Below, in pieces: positions 33,934 to 43,288 of a DNA stretch of 64,000 bases. A model generated the notes under the pieces. The model searched no databases. It worked only from the letters and a program-made list of their open reading frames with translations, and had not been told where the DNA came from. The position numbers and the translations under genes were made by a program. The stretch is from Hydrogenophaga aromaticivorans (GTDB taxonomy: Bacteria; Pseudomonadota; Gammaproteobacteria; Burkholderiales; Burkholderiaceae_C): assembly GCF_013387465.1 (NCBI RefSeq), contig NZ_VYGV01000028.1, positions 1-64,000 on the forward strand, written 5' to 3'. Numbering within the stretch: the stretch's first letter is position 1; each line of letters opens with the position of its first letter.

Positions 33934-35952
33934 TCAACGGGGGGAGCCTTTCTGGGGCCAGGCAAGCTGGCGGAATTCGCGTTGCAGTGTAGCCAGCGTC
34001 CCGGCGGGCTGGCGGCTGTAGCGCTGGGCTTCCAGCCGCAACAGCCACAAGCGCAGGCTGTGGGCGAATGCCGTGTCGCCAAAATGCCGCTCGACCTGCT
34101 GGGCGAGTTCGCGTGGGGGTGTGTGATCGCCGCTGTCCAGCCCCAGGCGGCGCAGGCGCTGGCGGCTGCGCTGCAGCAGGCGCAACCAGGGGTCGTGTTG
34201 CTGACGCTCCCACAGCGTCCAGCCGGCGCCCACCAGACTGACCAGCACCACCACGCCGATGAGCACGTAGGCCAGGTCGGTCCAGCTGGGGCTGGAGAAG
34301 CCCAGGTTCTTCAGCAGGTCGAGCTGTTTGCCCTGGGTGTAGTTGAGCACCCACTGGTTCCAGCGGTTGTTCACCGCCTCCCACGCCGCGCGCAGCTGGG
34401 CCGTGAGCGTGGGGCTGAGGTTGAGGATGGCCCCTGCGATGGCGCCCTCGGGCGGGCGCAGGCGTTCGAACGAGCCGATGCGGCCCGGCGACACCGCCGA
34501 GGTCGGGTCCACCCGCACCCAGCCCCGGCCCTGCAGCCAGACCTCGGCCCAGGCGTGGGCGTCTTGCTGGCGCACCGTCCAGTAACCGTCCACGGCGTTG
34601 AGCTCGCCGCCCTGGTAGCCGGTGACGATGCGCGCCGGGATGTCGAGAGCGCGCATCAGGATCACGAAGCTGGACGCGATGTGCTCGCAAAAGCCTTCGC
34701 GTCTGTCGAACCAGAATTCGTCGGCCGTGTGCTGGCCGTACACACCGGGATCAAGGGTGTAGGTGTAGCCGCCGGTGCGCAGGCGCTCCATCACCGCATC
34801 GACCAGCGCTGCGTTGGACCGCGGTCCGCTGCCGTGCTCGCGACGCAGCGCCAGCGCCAGCGCCAGCGTGCGCGGGTTGTAGCCGCCCGGCAGCTCGATG
34901 TGGTCCTGCAGGGCCAGCACCGGGGTGAGCGGGCCGTGGCGGAAGTTCACGTAGCTCTCGGCCCGGTAACGCACCAGGGTGTCCATGGGCCGCATGGTGA
35001 GCCACTGCAGATCGCTGTTCATGCGCGCGCGCGTGCCGGGCACCTCGGGGATCTGCGTGGCGGCTTCCAGCACGAACAGCCAGGGGCGGCGATTCGGTTC
35101 CATGGTGACTTCGTAGCGCACCGGTGGGCCGGAGACGCTGAGGTCCGTCGGCAGCGCCATGGACGGAGGAAAGCCCGAACGCAGCGCGCGCCATTCGATG
35201 CCGTTGAAATCGCTGAGCACCGGGCCACGGAAATACATCTGAGCCTGGGGCGGTGGTGCCTCGTCGAACCGGATGCGCAGCGCGATGCTGTCGTCCAGCA
35301 CCAGATCCGCGAACTGGCCCACCCGCATGCTGCTTGACAGGCCGCTGCGGCCGGTCTCGTCCTGGCCGGGCATGCCCCAGAGTGGTGCCATGCGGGGGAA
35401 CAACAGGAACAGCACCAGCATGATGGGGGCGCCCAGTGCCGCCATGCCCGCAGCGATGCGGGCGACCTGCGCCAGGGGAGGCCGCCCCACGGGCATGTGG
35501 GCATTGACCAGCGCGGTCAGCAGACCCATCAGCGCGATCAGGATGCCGGCGGCGGTGAGCAGCGACTGCGAATAGAAGAAGTGGGTGAGCAGCGTGAAGA
35601 AGGCGAGGAAGAACACCACAAAGGCGTCGCGTCGCGCACGCAGTTCCAGGGTCTTGAGCGCCAGCAACACCACGATGAGCGTCACGCCCGCATCGCGCCC
35701 CAGAAGGGTGCTGTGTGTCATCCAGGTCGCACCCAAAGTCAGCGCGAGCAGGCCCACGCGCCAGATCCAGCCCGGCAGGGGCAGGCCACGCAGGGTCAAG
35801 GTGGTGCGCCAGGCCAGCACGGCGGCCGCGAGCGCGCTGCACCACCAGGGGATGTTTCCGACCTGCATGGCCACCACCCAGGCGATGACGGCCAGCAGGA
35901 ACAGCGTGTCGCGCGTGTCACGTGGCAGGGATGACAGAGATATCGCAGCCAT
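33934..35952 (-). CDS. tgpA: TgpA-type membrane transglutaminase (DUF3488)
   Basis: A 672-residue protein like the TgpA of Pseudomonas. About six membrane segments lie in residues 15-195, followed by a periplasmic transglutaminase core with Cys422 in REGFCEHIASS, His466 in DAHAWAEVW and Asp482 in RVDPTSA, then one more membrane helix near 560 and a C-terminal cytoplasmic DUF4129-like tail. The predicted role is in envelope or peptidoglycan-related processing. It sits in the conserved order MoxR, DUF58, TgpA, and mltB follows directly, strengthening a cell-wall link. No clear ribosome-binding site is seen before its ATG. Confidence 0.87.
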   Translation of the reverse strand: MAAISLSSLPRDTRDTLFLLAVIAWVVAMQVGNIPWWCSALAAAVLAWRTTLTLRGLPLPGWIWRVGLLALTLGATWMTHSTLLGRDAGVTLIVVLLALKTLELRARRDAFVVFFLAFFTLLTHFFYSQSLLTAAGILIALMGLLTALVNAHMPVGRPPLAQVARIAAGMAALGAPIMLVLFLLFPRMAPLWGMPGQDETGRSGLSSSMRVGQFADLVLDDSIALRIRFDEAPPPQAQMYFRGPVLSDFNGIEWRALRSGFPPSMALPTDLSVSGPPVRYEVTMEPNRRPWLFVLEAATQIPEVPGTRARMNSDLQWLTMRPMDTLVRYRAESYVNFRHGPLTPVLALQDHIELPGGYNPRTLALALALRREHGSGPRSNAALVDAVMERLRTGGYTYTLDPGVYGQHTADEFWFDRREGFCEHIASSFVILMRALDIPARIVTGYQGGELNAVDGYWTVRQQDAHAWAEVWLQGRGWVRVDPTSAVSPGRIGSFERLRPPEGAIAGAILNLSPTLTAQLRAAWEAVNNRWNQWVLNYTQGKQLDLLKNLGFSSPSWTDLAYVLIGVVVLVSLVGAGWTLWERQQHDPWLRLLQRSRQRLRRLGLDSGDHTPPRELAQQVERHFGDTAFAHSLRLWLLRLEAQRYSRQPAGTLATLQREFRQLAWPQKGSPR

Positions 35953-35996
35953 GTCAGAGGAGATGGTGGAGCGAGGGGGCGCATGCCAGGGCAGCC

Positions 35997-36078
35997 GTGG
36001 AACCGGCTCTGCCGGGCCACAGGCTGTGTCCCCCTCCCGCAGGAGAGGGGGACGACGCGAAGCGGCGCAGGGGGTGCT
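35997..36078 (-). repeat. stop-linked GC-rich hairpin repeat, copy 5
   Basis: GGAACCGGCTCTGCCGGGCC, then CCCCCTC..GAGAGGGGG, then GCGAAGCGGCGCAGGGGG. It ends directly before the DUF58 stop codon and separates that gene from tgpA within the operon. Confidence 0.8.
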
Positions 36079-37137
36079 TCATGCCAGTGCCAAGGCTTCC
36101 AGGCAGCGTGCCCGATGGGTCGGCCCCTGGTCGGGCGGGAGTTCGCGTCCGGGCAGGCGCAAGCCGTAGTCAAGCCCCAGCCGGTCGGCCATCAGCACCC
36201 AGGTCGCCAGTCTCGACAGACGCGCCTCCAGGTCGCTGGCGCCGGTGTGTGCGAAGTCCAGCCAGAGCTGCTGGCGCTGGGTGGACAGGGCGTCGCGGCT
36301 GACCAGGTCGTCGCGGCCGGCGGCGAAGGCCTGGGCGGCCTTTTTCCAGACCACGGTTTTCTGCGGGTCACCGCGGCGGTAGGCGCGCACGCCGTCGAAC
36401 TCGCCGGTGCTCTGCACGCGTGCGCTGCCCGAGCTGCCGGCCTGGGGTTCACCGGGCGGCAGCGGCGGCGGATGGGTCTCGGTGGCCGGGTACACCAGCA
36501 CCTGCGCGGCCGGGCGCCAGACGGTCCAGACGCGGAAGGTGCCGAGCGGGAACAGGGTGAGCGCCGTCAGCGGGGGCAGTTCGTGCTGGCCGCGGCGGGG
36601 CGCTGCCCAGGTCACCTGCAGCACCGCGCTGCCCCGGGCGGGCACGTCGGTCCAGGCCAGGTGGGCGTCGCCCGGCCGGCTGTCGGCGATCACGCCCAGG
36701 CCGATGCCGTAGCGCGGACGCGATCGTTCGCTGGCGAGCCGGATGTCCAGCGCCACCGCCTGGCCGGCGTGCACCGGTGCGGGCGCAGCCAGGTGCAGCG
36801 TGAGCCCGCGCAGGTTGCTGTGGCACACGTGCATGCCCACGACCGCGCTGCCGGCCAGCAAAAAAGTGAGCAGGTAGCCCAGGTTGAGCTGGTAGTTGAT
36901 GCTGCCGACCAGCAGCAGCAGCAGGGTGAGCCCCAGCATCCAGCCCGCGCGCGTGGGCAGGATGTAGACGTTGCGTTGCGTCAGGGTGAGCGTGTCGGTG
37001 CGCGGCGCGCGGCTGTGGAACCAGCGCTGGACACGGCCGCGCAGGTGGCGCACCGGGTGGCGCCAACTGGAGGCCACAGACGCTTGGGAAGGTTGCGACT
37101 CGCGGGAACGCTCTGAAGCCGACGTCATGGCCACCAT
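36079..37137 (-). CDS. DUF58 domain protein
   Basis: A 352-residue protein. Two adjacent membrane helices near residues 60-105 (GWMLGLTLLLLLVGSINYQL, then YLLTFLLAGSAVVGM) anchor it; the C-terminal part holds the DUF58 block GEFDGVRAYRRGDPQKTVVW, an unconventional vWA-like domain. The universal partners are a MoxR ATPase (upstream) and a TgpA transglutaminase (downstream), both present here. Two in-frame ATGs (37137, 37128) are possible and neither has a strong ribosome-binding site. Its function is unknown; an assembly role with MoxR at the membrane is inferred from family context. Confidence 0.8.
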   Translation of the reverse strand: MVAMTSASERSRESQPSQASVASSWRHPVRHLRGRVQRWFHSRAPRTDTLTLTQRNVYILPTRAGWMLGLTLLLLLVGSINYQLNLGYLLTFLLAGSAVVGMHVCHSNLRGLTLHLAAPAPVHAGQAVALDIRLASERSRPRYGIGLGVIADSRPGDAHLAWTDVPARGSAVLQVTWAAPRRGQHELPPLTALTLFPLGTFRVWTVWRPAAQVLVYPATETHPPPLPPGEPQAGSSGSARVQSTGEFDGVRAYRRGDPQKTVVWKKAAQAFAAGRDDLVSRDALSTQRQQLWLDFAHTGASDLEARLSRLATWVLMADRLGLDYGLRLPGRELPPDQGPTHRARCLEALALA

Positions 37138-37169
37138 GTTGGCGTGAGATGGCTGTTGACGGGAACACC

Positions 37170-37240
37170 GCGGAACTGGCTTTGCCAGGCCGCTGGTGTT
37201 GCCCCCTTGAGGGGGTCGCGCACAGTGCGGCGGGGGTGGT
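37170..37240 (-). repeat. stop-linked GC-rich hairpin repeat, copy 6
   Basis: GGAACTGGCTTTGCCAGGCC (compensated stem change, CTGGC with GCCAG), then CCCCCTTGAGGGGG, then GCACAGTGCGGCGGGGG. It ends at the moxR stop codon. The paired base changes keep the stem intact. Confidence 0.8.
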
Positions 37241-38161
<921 letters not shown>

Positions 38162-38187
38162 GCCGTGAACCTTAACGTAAAAATGTG

Positions 38188-39141
38188 ATGAGCCAGGCAA
38201 CAGGTTATTTCACCCACAAGGATTGCTGGAGACACGAAATGGGCGCGGGGCACCCCGAATGCCCGGCGCGGCTCGATGCGATCGAGGACCGTCTGCTGAT
38301 CACCGGGCTCGACACCGCGCTGGAGCGGCGCGAGGCCACGGCGGCTTCGCTGGCCGACATGGAACTGGCCCACGGCCGCATGCACCTGGCGTCGCTGCGC
38401 GGCCTGTCCGACGGCTTGCGCGACGAGATCGCGGCCGGCGGCCCGACCCATGCGCAGGTGGACCCGGACACGTCCATCAACATCCACTCCTGGGATGCGA
38501 TCCTGGTGGCGGCGGGCGCCGCCATCGACGCCACCGACGCCGTGATGGCCGGTGAACTGGCCAACGCCTTCTGCGCCGTGCGCCCGCCGGGCCACCACGC
38601 CACACGCAACCAGGCCATGGGCTTCTGTTTCGTGAACAACGTGGCGGTGGCGGCGAAGTACGCGCTGGAGCGCCACGGCCTCAAGCGCGTGGCCATCGTC
38701 GATTTCGACGTGCACCACGGCAACGGCACCGAAGACATCGTGGCCGGTGATGAACGCATCCTCATGTGCAGCTTCTACCAGCACCCGTTCTACCCGCCCT
38801 GCGAACATTCGACGGCGACGAACCTGGTGAACCTGCCCGTGCCGGCCTACACCAAGGGCATGGACGTGCGCGAGCTGATCGACATGATGTGGCTGCCCCG
38901 GCTGGACGCCCACAAGCCGCAGATGATCTTCATCAGCGCCGGCTTTGACGCCCACCGCGAAGACGACATGGGCCAGCTCGGTCTGGTGGAAAACGACTAC
39001 GCGTGGATCACGCAGCGCATCAAGGAAGTGGCGCAGCGCCACGCCAAAGGCCGCATCGTGAGCTGCCTCGAAGGCGGCTACGACCTGAGCGCGCTCGCGC
39101 GCAGCGTGGAAGCGCATCTGAGGGTGCTGGCCGATGTCTGA
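38188..39141 (+). CDS. histone deacetylase family protein (acetylpolyamine/acetyl-lysine amidohydrolase type)
   Basis: A 317-residue zinc-dependent deacetylase-fold enzyme. The active-site blocks are complete: RPPGHHATR (general base histidines), VDFDVHHGNGTED (Asp and His zinc ligands) and SAGFDAH (third ligand Asp). The likely reaction is hydrolysis of an acetyl-amide, on acetyl-polyamines, acetyl-lysine or another small molecule; the true substrate is unknown. The ATG at 38188 follows a GTG at 38185. Its stop overlaps the enoyl-CoA hydratase start by 8 bp, implying co-expression with fatty-acid-type metabolism. Confidence 0.85.
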   Translation: MSQATGYFTHKDCWRHEMGAGHPECPARLDAIEDRLLITGLDTALERREATAASLADMELAHGRMHLASLRGLSDGLRDEIAAGGPTHAQVDPDTSINIHSWDAILVAAGAAIDATDAVMAGELANAFCAVRPPGHHATRNQAMGFCFVNNVAVAAKYALERHGLKRVAIVDFDVHHGNGTEDIVAGDERILMCSFYQHPFYPPCEHSTATNLVNLPVPAYTKGMDVRELIDMMWLPRLDAHKPQMIFISAGFDAHREDDMGQLGLVENDYAWITQRIKEVAQRHAKGRIVSCLEGGYDLSALARSVEAHLRVLADV

Positions 39142-39919
39142 AACCCCGAACACCGATCTGCTGTTGAGCCACCGCGATGCGCGTGGCGTGCACACGCTCA
39201 CGCTGAACGCACCACGCAGTTTCAATGTGCTGAGCGAAGCCATGATGGGCGCGCTGCAGGCCGCGCTGGACGCGGTGGCGGCCGACCCGCAAGCGCGCGC
39301 CGTGGTGATCGCGGCCAACGGCCGTGCCTTCTGCGCCGGGCACGACCTGAAGGAAATGAAGGCCCGGCCCGAGCTGGCGTATTACCAGGCGCTGTTCGCC
39401 ACCTGCTCGAAGCTGATGATGAGCATCCGCAAGCTGGAGGTGCCGGTGATCGCGCGGGTGCAGGGCCTGGCCACGGCGGCGGGCTGCCAGATGGTGGCGC
39501 AGTGCGACCTGGCGGTGGCCGTGCAGGCCGCCACGTTCGGCGTCAATGGCATCGACGTCGGCCTGTTCTGCGCCACGCCCAGCGTGGCCCTGTCGCGCAA
39601 CATGCTGCCCAAGCAGGCGATGGAAATGCTGCTCACCGGCGATTTCATTTCAGCCGACGAAGCGAAGACCCGTGGCCTGGTGAACCGGGTGGTGGCGGCC
39701 GAGGCGCTGGACGCCGAAGTGGCCGCGCTGGTGGACCGCATCGTGGCCAAGCCGCGCGAGGCCATCGCCATGGGCAAGGCGCTGTTCTACCGCCAGCTCG
39801 AAACCGGCATGGAATCGGCCTACCAGCTCGCGGGCCAGACCATGGCCTGCAACATGGCGCACGACGTGGCCCAGGAGGGCGTGCAGGCTTTCATCGAGAA
39901 GCGCGCGCCGAACTGGTAG
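39134..39919 (+). CDS. enoyl-CoA hydratase/isomerase family protein
   Basis: A 261-residue crotonase-fold enzyme. The oxyanion-hole segments are visible: FCAGHDLKEM near residue 60 and the VQGLATAAGCQMVAQCDLAV block. In the second block the usual catalytic Glu positions read differently (ATAAGCQM), so a simple hydratase assignment is uncertain. It overlaps the deacetylase-family gene by 8 bp. It probably acts on an acyl-CoA intermediate in the cytoplasm. Confidence 0.8.
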   Translation: MSETPNTDLLLSHRDARGVHTLTLNAPRSFNVLSEAMMGALQAALDAVAADPQARAVVIAANGRAFCAGHDLKEMKARPELAYYQALFATCSKLMMSIRKLEVPVIARVQGLATAAGCQMVAQCDLAVAVQAATFGVNGIDVGLFCATPSVALSRNMLPKQAMEMLLTGDFISADEAKTRGLVNRVVAAEALDAEVAALVDRIVAKPREAIAMGKALFYRQLETGMESAYQLAGQTMACNMAHDVAQEGVQAFIEKRAPNW

Positions 39920-40068
39920 CCCCGGTGCTGGTTCGCTGCGCCCCGGATTGCCGCGTCAAACCGGCAATACACCCAGCCGCACAGCCCACCACGGGGTAAC
40001 GCCTGCGGCCTGGCAATATCGGTTCCGCGGCGTTCTGGGATCGGACATTTCTCCTTCAGTGACATTGC
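39920..40068. other. 149-bp spacer before the MscS gene
   Basis: It contains one 7-bp stem ATTGCCG/CGGCAAT with an 8-base loop (39945-39966) and a CTCCTTC stretch close to the next start. No T-run follows the stem, so terminator activity is doubtful. Nothing else is recognised. Confidence 0.25.
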
Positions 40069-41370
40069 ATGACTTCCACCGTCTCTCCCCCCGCCTCGCC
40101 ACCCCCCATCGACGACCTGCAGGCCTGGCTGGCCGGCTTCACCCAGACCACGGTGTGGTTTGAGTTCGCCGCGCTGGCGTTCTGTGTGTTGCTGGCCTGG
40201 GGGCTGGCGTCGGGTTTGCGTCGGGCCCTGGGTATGCGGGACGAAAAATCGTCGGTGCTGTTTGGCCGCAAGCTGTTCGACGGCGCGATGTTCCCGCTGC
40301 TGCTGCTCGTGCTGGGGTACATCGCGCGCGCGCTGTTGTTGACCGTGGTGCCGCTGGCGGTGTTCAAGGTGGCGATCCCGGTGCTGGTCTCGCTGGTGGT
40401 CATCCGCGTCGGCGTCAAGGTGTTGCAGGTGGCATTTGGCAGCACGCCCTGGGTGCGCTTGCTGGAGCGCACCATTTCCTGGCTGGCCTGGCTGGCCATG
40501 GTGCTCTGGGTCAGCGGACTGCTGCCCCTGGTGCTGAGCGAACTCGATGCCATCCACTGGAAGATGGGTGCATCCACGCTGAGCCTGCGCACGCTGATCG
40601 AAGGGGCGCTCACCGCGGGCGCGGTGCTGATCGTCACCCTCTGGATTTCGGCCGCCATCGAGGCGCGCCTGCTCAAGTCGGCCGTGGGCGGCCAGCTCTC
40701 CTTGCGCAAGGCCGTCAGCAACGCCACGCGCGCCGTGCTCATGTTCCTCGGCCTGATCTTCGCACTCTCGGCCGTGGGCATCGACCTCACCGCGCTCTCG
40801 GTGCTGGGTGGCGCGATCGGCGTGGGCATCGGTCTGGGTCTGCAGAAGCTGGCGTCCAACTACGTGAGCGGTTTCGTGATCCTGGCCGAGCAGAGCATGC
40901 GCATCGGCGACAACGTGAAGGTGGACAACTTCGAGGGCCGCATCAGCGACATCAAGGCGCGCTACACCCTGATCCGCTCGGCGACGGGGCGCGAGTCCAT
41001 CGTGCCCAACGAGATCCTGATCACCAACCGGGTGGAGAACCTGTCCCTCGCCGACGCCCGGGTCTGGCAGTCCACCACCGTGTCGGTGGCCTATGACAGC
41101 GACGTGGAGCTGGTGCGGCGCCTGCTGGCGGATGCGGCGGTGGCACAGCCGCGGGTGCTTCAGGACCCGGCGCCCAGTGCCGCACTCTCGGCCTTTGGCG
41201 CCGACGGGCTGGAGTTCACGCTGGGCTACTGGATCGCCGACCCCGAAAACGGTCAGCTCAATCTGCGTTCGGACGTCAACATGGCGATCCTGCGTTCACT
41301 GCGCGAGCACGGCATCGAGATCCCGTACCCGCAACGCGTCTTGCACCTGAAGCGCCGTCCTGAAGCCTAG
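40069..41370 (+). CDS. MscS-family mechanosensitive ion channel
   Basis: A 433-residue channel protein, longer than E. coli MscS (286) through extra N-terminal membrane helices (hydrophobic segments near residues 25-45, 65-90, 95-115, 135-160, 180-200). The pore-lining helix and beta domain are clear: SVLGGAIGVGIGLGLQKLAS, then NYVSGFVILAEQSMRIGDNV and IVPNEILITNRVENLS. It should open under membrane tension and release solutes on hypo-osmotic shock. It is convergent with the TRAP permease gene; both stop codons lie in one hairpin. Confidence 0.88.
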   Translation: MTSTVSPPASPPPIDDLQAWLAGFTQTTVWFEFAALAFCVLLAWGLASGLRRALGMRDEKSSVLFGRKLFDGAMFPLLLLVLGYIARALLLTVVPLAVFKVAIPVLVSLVVIRVGVKVLQVAFGSTPWVRLLERTISWLAWLAMVLWVSGLLPLVLSELDAIHWKMGASTLSLRTLIEGALTAGAVLIVTLWISAAIEARLLKSAVGGQLSLRKAVSNATRAVLMFLGLIFALSAVGIDLTALSVLGGAIGVGIGLGLQKLASNYVSGFVILAEQSMRIGDNVKVDNFEGRISDIKARYTLIRSATGRESIVPNEILITNRVENLSLADARVWQSTTVSVAYDSDVELVRRLLADAAVAQPRVLQDPAPSAALSAFGADGLEFTLGYWIADPENGQLNLRSDVNMAILRSLREHGIEIPYPQRVLHLKRRPEA

Positions 41371-41393
41371 GCGCCTGCGCGGCAGGCTCCTAG
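41367..41393. terminator. bidirectional hairpin spanning both convergent stop codons
   Basis: CTAGGCGCCTGC pairs with GCAGGCTCCTAG (11 of 12) around a GCG loop. The left arm contains the mscS TAG stop and the right arm contains the dctM-like TAG stop. No T-runs follow, so it may block read-through by structure or protect both mRNA ends. Confidence 0.5.
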
Positions 41394-42682
41394 CCCATGA
41401 ACCCCGGCAGCCACAGCGCAATGGCCGGGAATGCGATCAGGATGCCCAGCCGGACAATGTCGGCCGCCACAAACGGCCAGACACCGCGGTACATGGTGCC
41501 CAGGTTGACGTTGGGCAGCAGCGAGCTGATGACGAAGAGGTTGAGGCCCACCGGCGGCGAGATCATGCCGATCTCGACGATGGTCACGATCAGGATGCCG
41601 AACCAGATCGGGTCGAAGCCCAGACCCGTGATCACCGGGAAAAACACCGGAATCGTCAGCAGCACGATGGCCAGTTCTTCCATCACCATGCCCAGCAGCA
41701 GGTAGATGCCCATCATCATCACCACCACCATGATGGGGTGGGGGCTGAACTGCAGCACGAAGTCGCGCAGGTCGCCCGGCATGCTGGTGAAGTTGATGAA
41801 GTTGGTGAAGATCATCGCGCCGATCAGGATCATGAACAGCATGGCGGTGGTGCGGGTGCTCTCCACCAGGATGTCCAGCAGCACACGCGGGCGCAGCGTG
41901 CCGCGCAGCAGCGCGAACAGGAAGGCACCCGCCGCACCCACGCCGGCCCCTTCGGTCGCGGTGAACACACCACCGTAGATGCCCCCGATGACGAGGCCGA
42001 ACAGCATGGCCACGCCCCAGATGCCGCGGATGGCCGCGAAGCGTTGCGCCCAGGTGAAGCGCTCGGCCGGTGGTCCGGCCGCGGGATCGCGCCAGGTCAC
42101 GAAGACCACGCCCAGGCACAGGCAGGTGATGGCCACGATGCCGGGCAGGATGCCCGCGATGAACAGCTTGCCGATGTCGGTCTCGGTGATGATCCCGTAG
42201 ATCACGAGGATGGTGGACGGCGGAATCAGGATGCCCAGCGTACCGCCGGAGGCGATGGCGCCGGTGGCCAGCGTGTCCTTGTAGCCGTGGGCCTTCATCT
42301 CCGGGTAGGCCACGCGTGTCATGGTGGCCGCGGTCGCGATGGACGAGCCGCAGATCGAACCGAAACCGCCCGAGGCGATGATGCTCGCCATGGCGAGGCC
42401 ACCGCGCTTGTGGCCCACAAAGGCGTTGGCGGCGGTGAACAGTTCCTTGGCCATGCCGGCGCGGGCGACGAAATTGCCCATCAACACAAACAGCGGGATC
42501 ACCGACAGCACGTAGTGGAAGCCGGTCTCGAAAATCACCTGGCTGGTGCTGGCGTAGGCCGGCTGCCAGCCTCGCATCAGACCCAATCCGACGAGGCCGG
42601 CGATGGACATCGCCACGGCCAGCGGCACACGCAGGAAGGCGAGGCCAAAGACGCCCAGAAAACCCAGCAACGCTTCGATCAT
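41390..42682 (-). CDS. dctM: TRAP transporter large permease (DctM)
   Basis: A 430-residue, 12-helix inner-membrane permease of the DctM family: FLRVPLAVAMSIAGLVGLG at the N-terminus, GGFGSICGSSIATAATMTRV and a GTLGILIPPSTI loop are diagnostic. It carries the substrate together with sodium or protons once delivered by the periplasmic DctP. Its ATG overlaps the dctQ stop by four bases (ATGA). Together with dctQ and dctP it forms one minus-strand operon. The substrate cannot be told from sequence; carboxylic acids are the family norm. Confidence 0.9.
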   Translation of the reverse strand: MIEALLGFLGVFGLAFLRVPLAVAMSIAGLVGLGLMRGWQPAYASTSQVIFETGFHYVLSVIPLFVLMGNFVARAGMAKELFTAANAFVGHKRGGLAMASIIASGGFGSICGSSIATAATMTRVAYPEMKAHGYKDTLATGAIASGGTLGILIPPSTILVIYGIITETDIGKLFIAGILPGIVAITCLCLGVVFVTWRDPAAGPPAERFTWAQRFAAIRGIWGVAMLFGLVIGGIYGGVFTATEGAGVGAAGAFLFALLRGTLRPRVLLDILVESTRTTAMLFMILIGAMIFTNFINFTSMPGDLRDFVLQFSPHPIMVVVMMMGIYLLLGMVMEELAIVLLTIPVFFPVITGLGFDPIWFGILIVTIVEIGMISPPVGLNLFVISSLLPNVNLGTMYRGVWPFVAADIVRLGILIAFPAIALWLPGFMG

Positions 42683-43188
42683 GTGGACGCTCCTTGGGCT
42701 TCAACCGGCACGTGACCACTGGTGGGCGCACGCACGAACACGAGCAGCAGATGGGCCAGTCCGGTGAGCATGAGCAGGCCCGCCATCAGCCAGGCCACCG
42801 GGGCGATGGACATCGCGAGGTGCACCGTGGTGTCGCCGTATTCGGCAAAGCGCTCGGCCCGCATCACCATGAGCCGGCCCAGAAAGGCGAACGTGCCGGC
42901 GCAGATCAGGTGGATCACGCGGGCCTGTATCGAGCGCAGCCAGTCCGGAATCAGCGCGTCGAGCGTGTCAAAGACCACGTGCTCGCCGCGCCAGGAGACG
43001 AGCGGCATGGCAGCGAATATCACCACCACCATGAGCATTTCGGTGAGCTCCAGCCCGCCGGGCACCGAGTTGTCGAAAAACTTGCGACCGATCACGTCGA
43101 TCACCGTGAGCCACATGATGGAGAACAGCGCCATGGCTGCCATGACGCCGGTGGACCAGTACAGCAACCGGTCGAGGGTTTTGTGCAT
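42679..43188 (-). CDS. dctQ: TRAP transporter small permease (DctQ)
   Basis: A 169-residue, four-helix membrane protein. DVIGRKFFDNSVPGGLELTE is the typical DctQ block linking helices 1 and 2. The start at 43188 gives MHKTLDRLLYWSTG; the longer open frame has no extra homology. It is located between dctP (100-bp spacer) and dctM (4-base overlap). The dctP-dctQ spacer holds a CCGGCC/GGCCGG mini-hairpin (about 43259-43278) that could reduce expression of the permease genes relative to the abundant binding protein; that is inference. Confidence 0.87.
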   Translation of the reverse strand: MHKTLDRLLYWSTGVMAAMALFSIMWLTVIDVIGRKFFDNSVPGGLELTEMLMVVVIFAAMPLVSWRGEHVVFDTLDALIPDWLRSIQARVIHLICAGTFAFLGRLMVMRAERFAEYGDTTVHLAMSIAPVAWLMAGLLMLTGLAHLLLVFVRAPTSGHVPVEAQGAST

Positions 43189-43288
43189 GTTGTGCTTTCT
43201 GCATGTGAAGTGGGCCGATGGGCAGCAGGGTAGCTGTTCCATCGGCCCACGGGGGCTGACCGGCCATTTCCGGCCGGCTGACCGGGAT

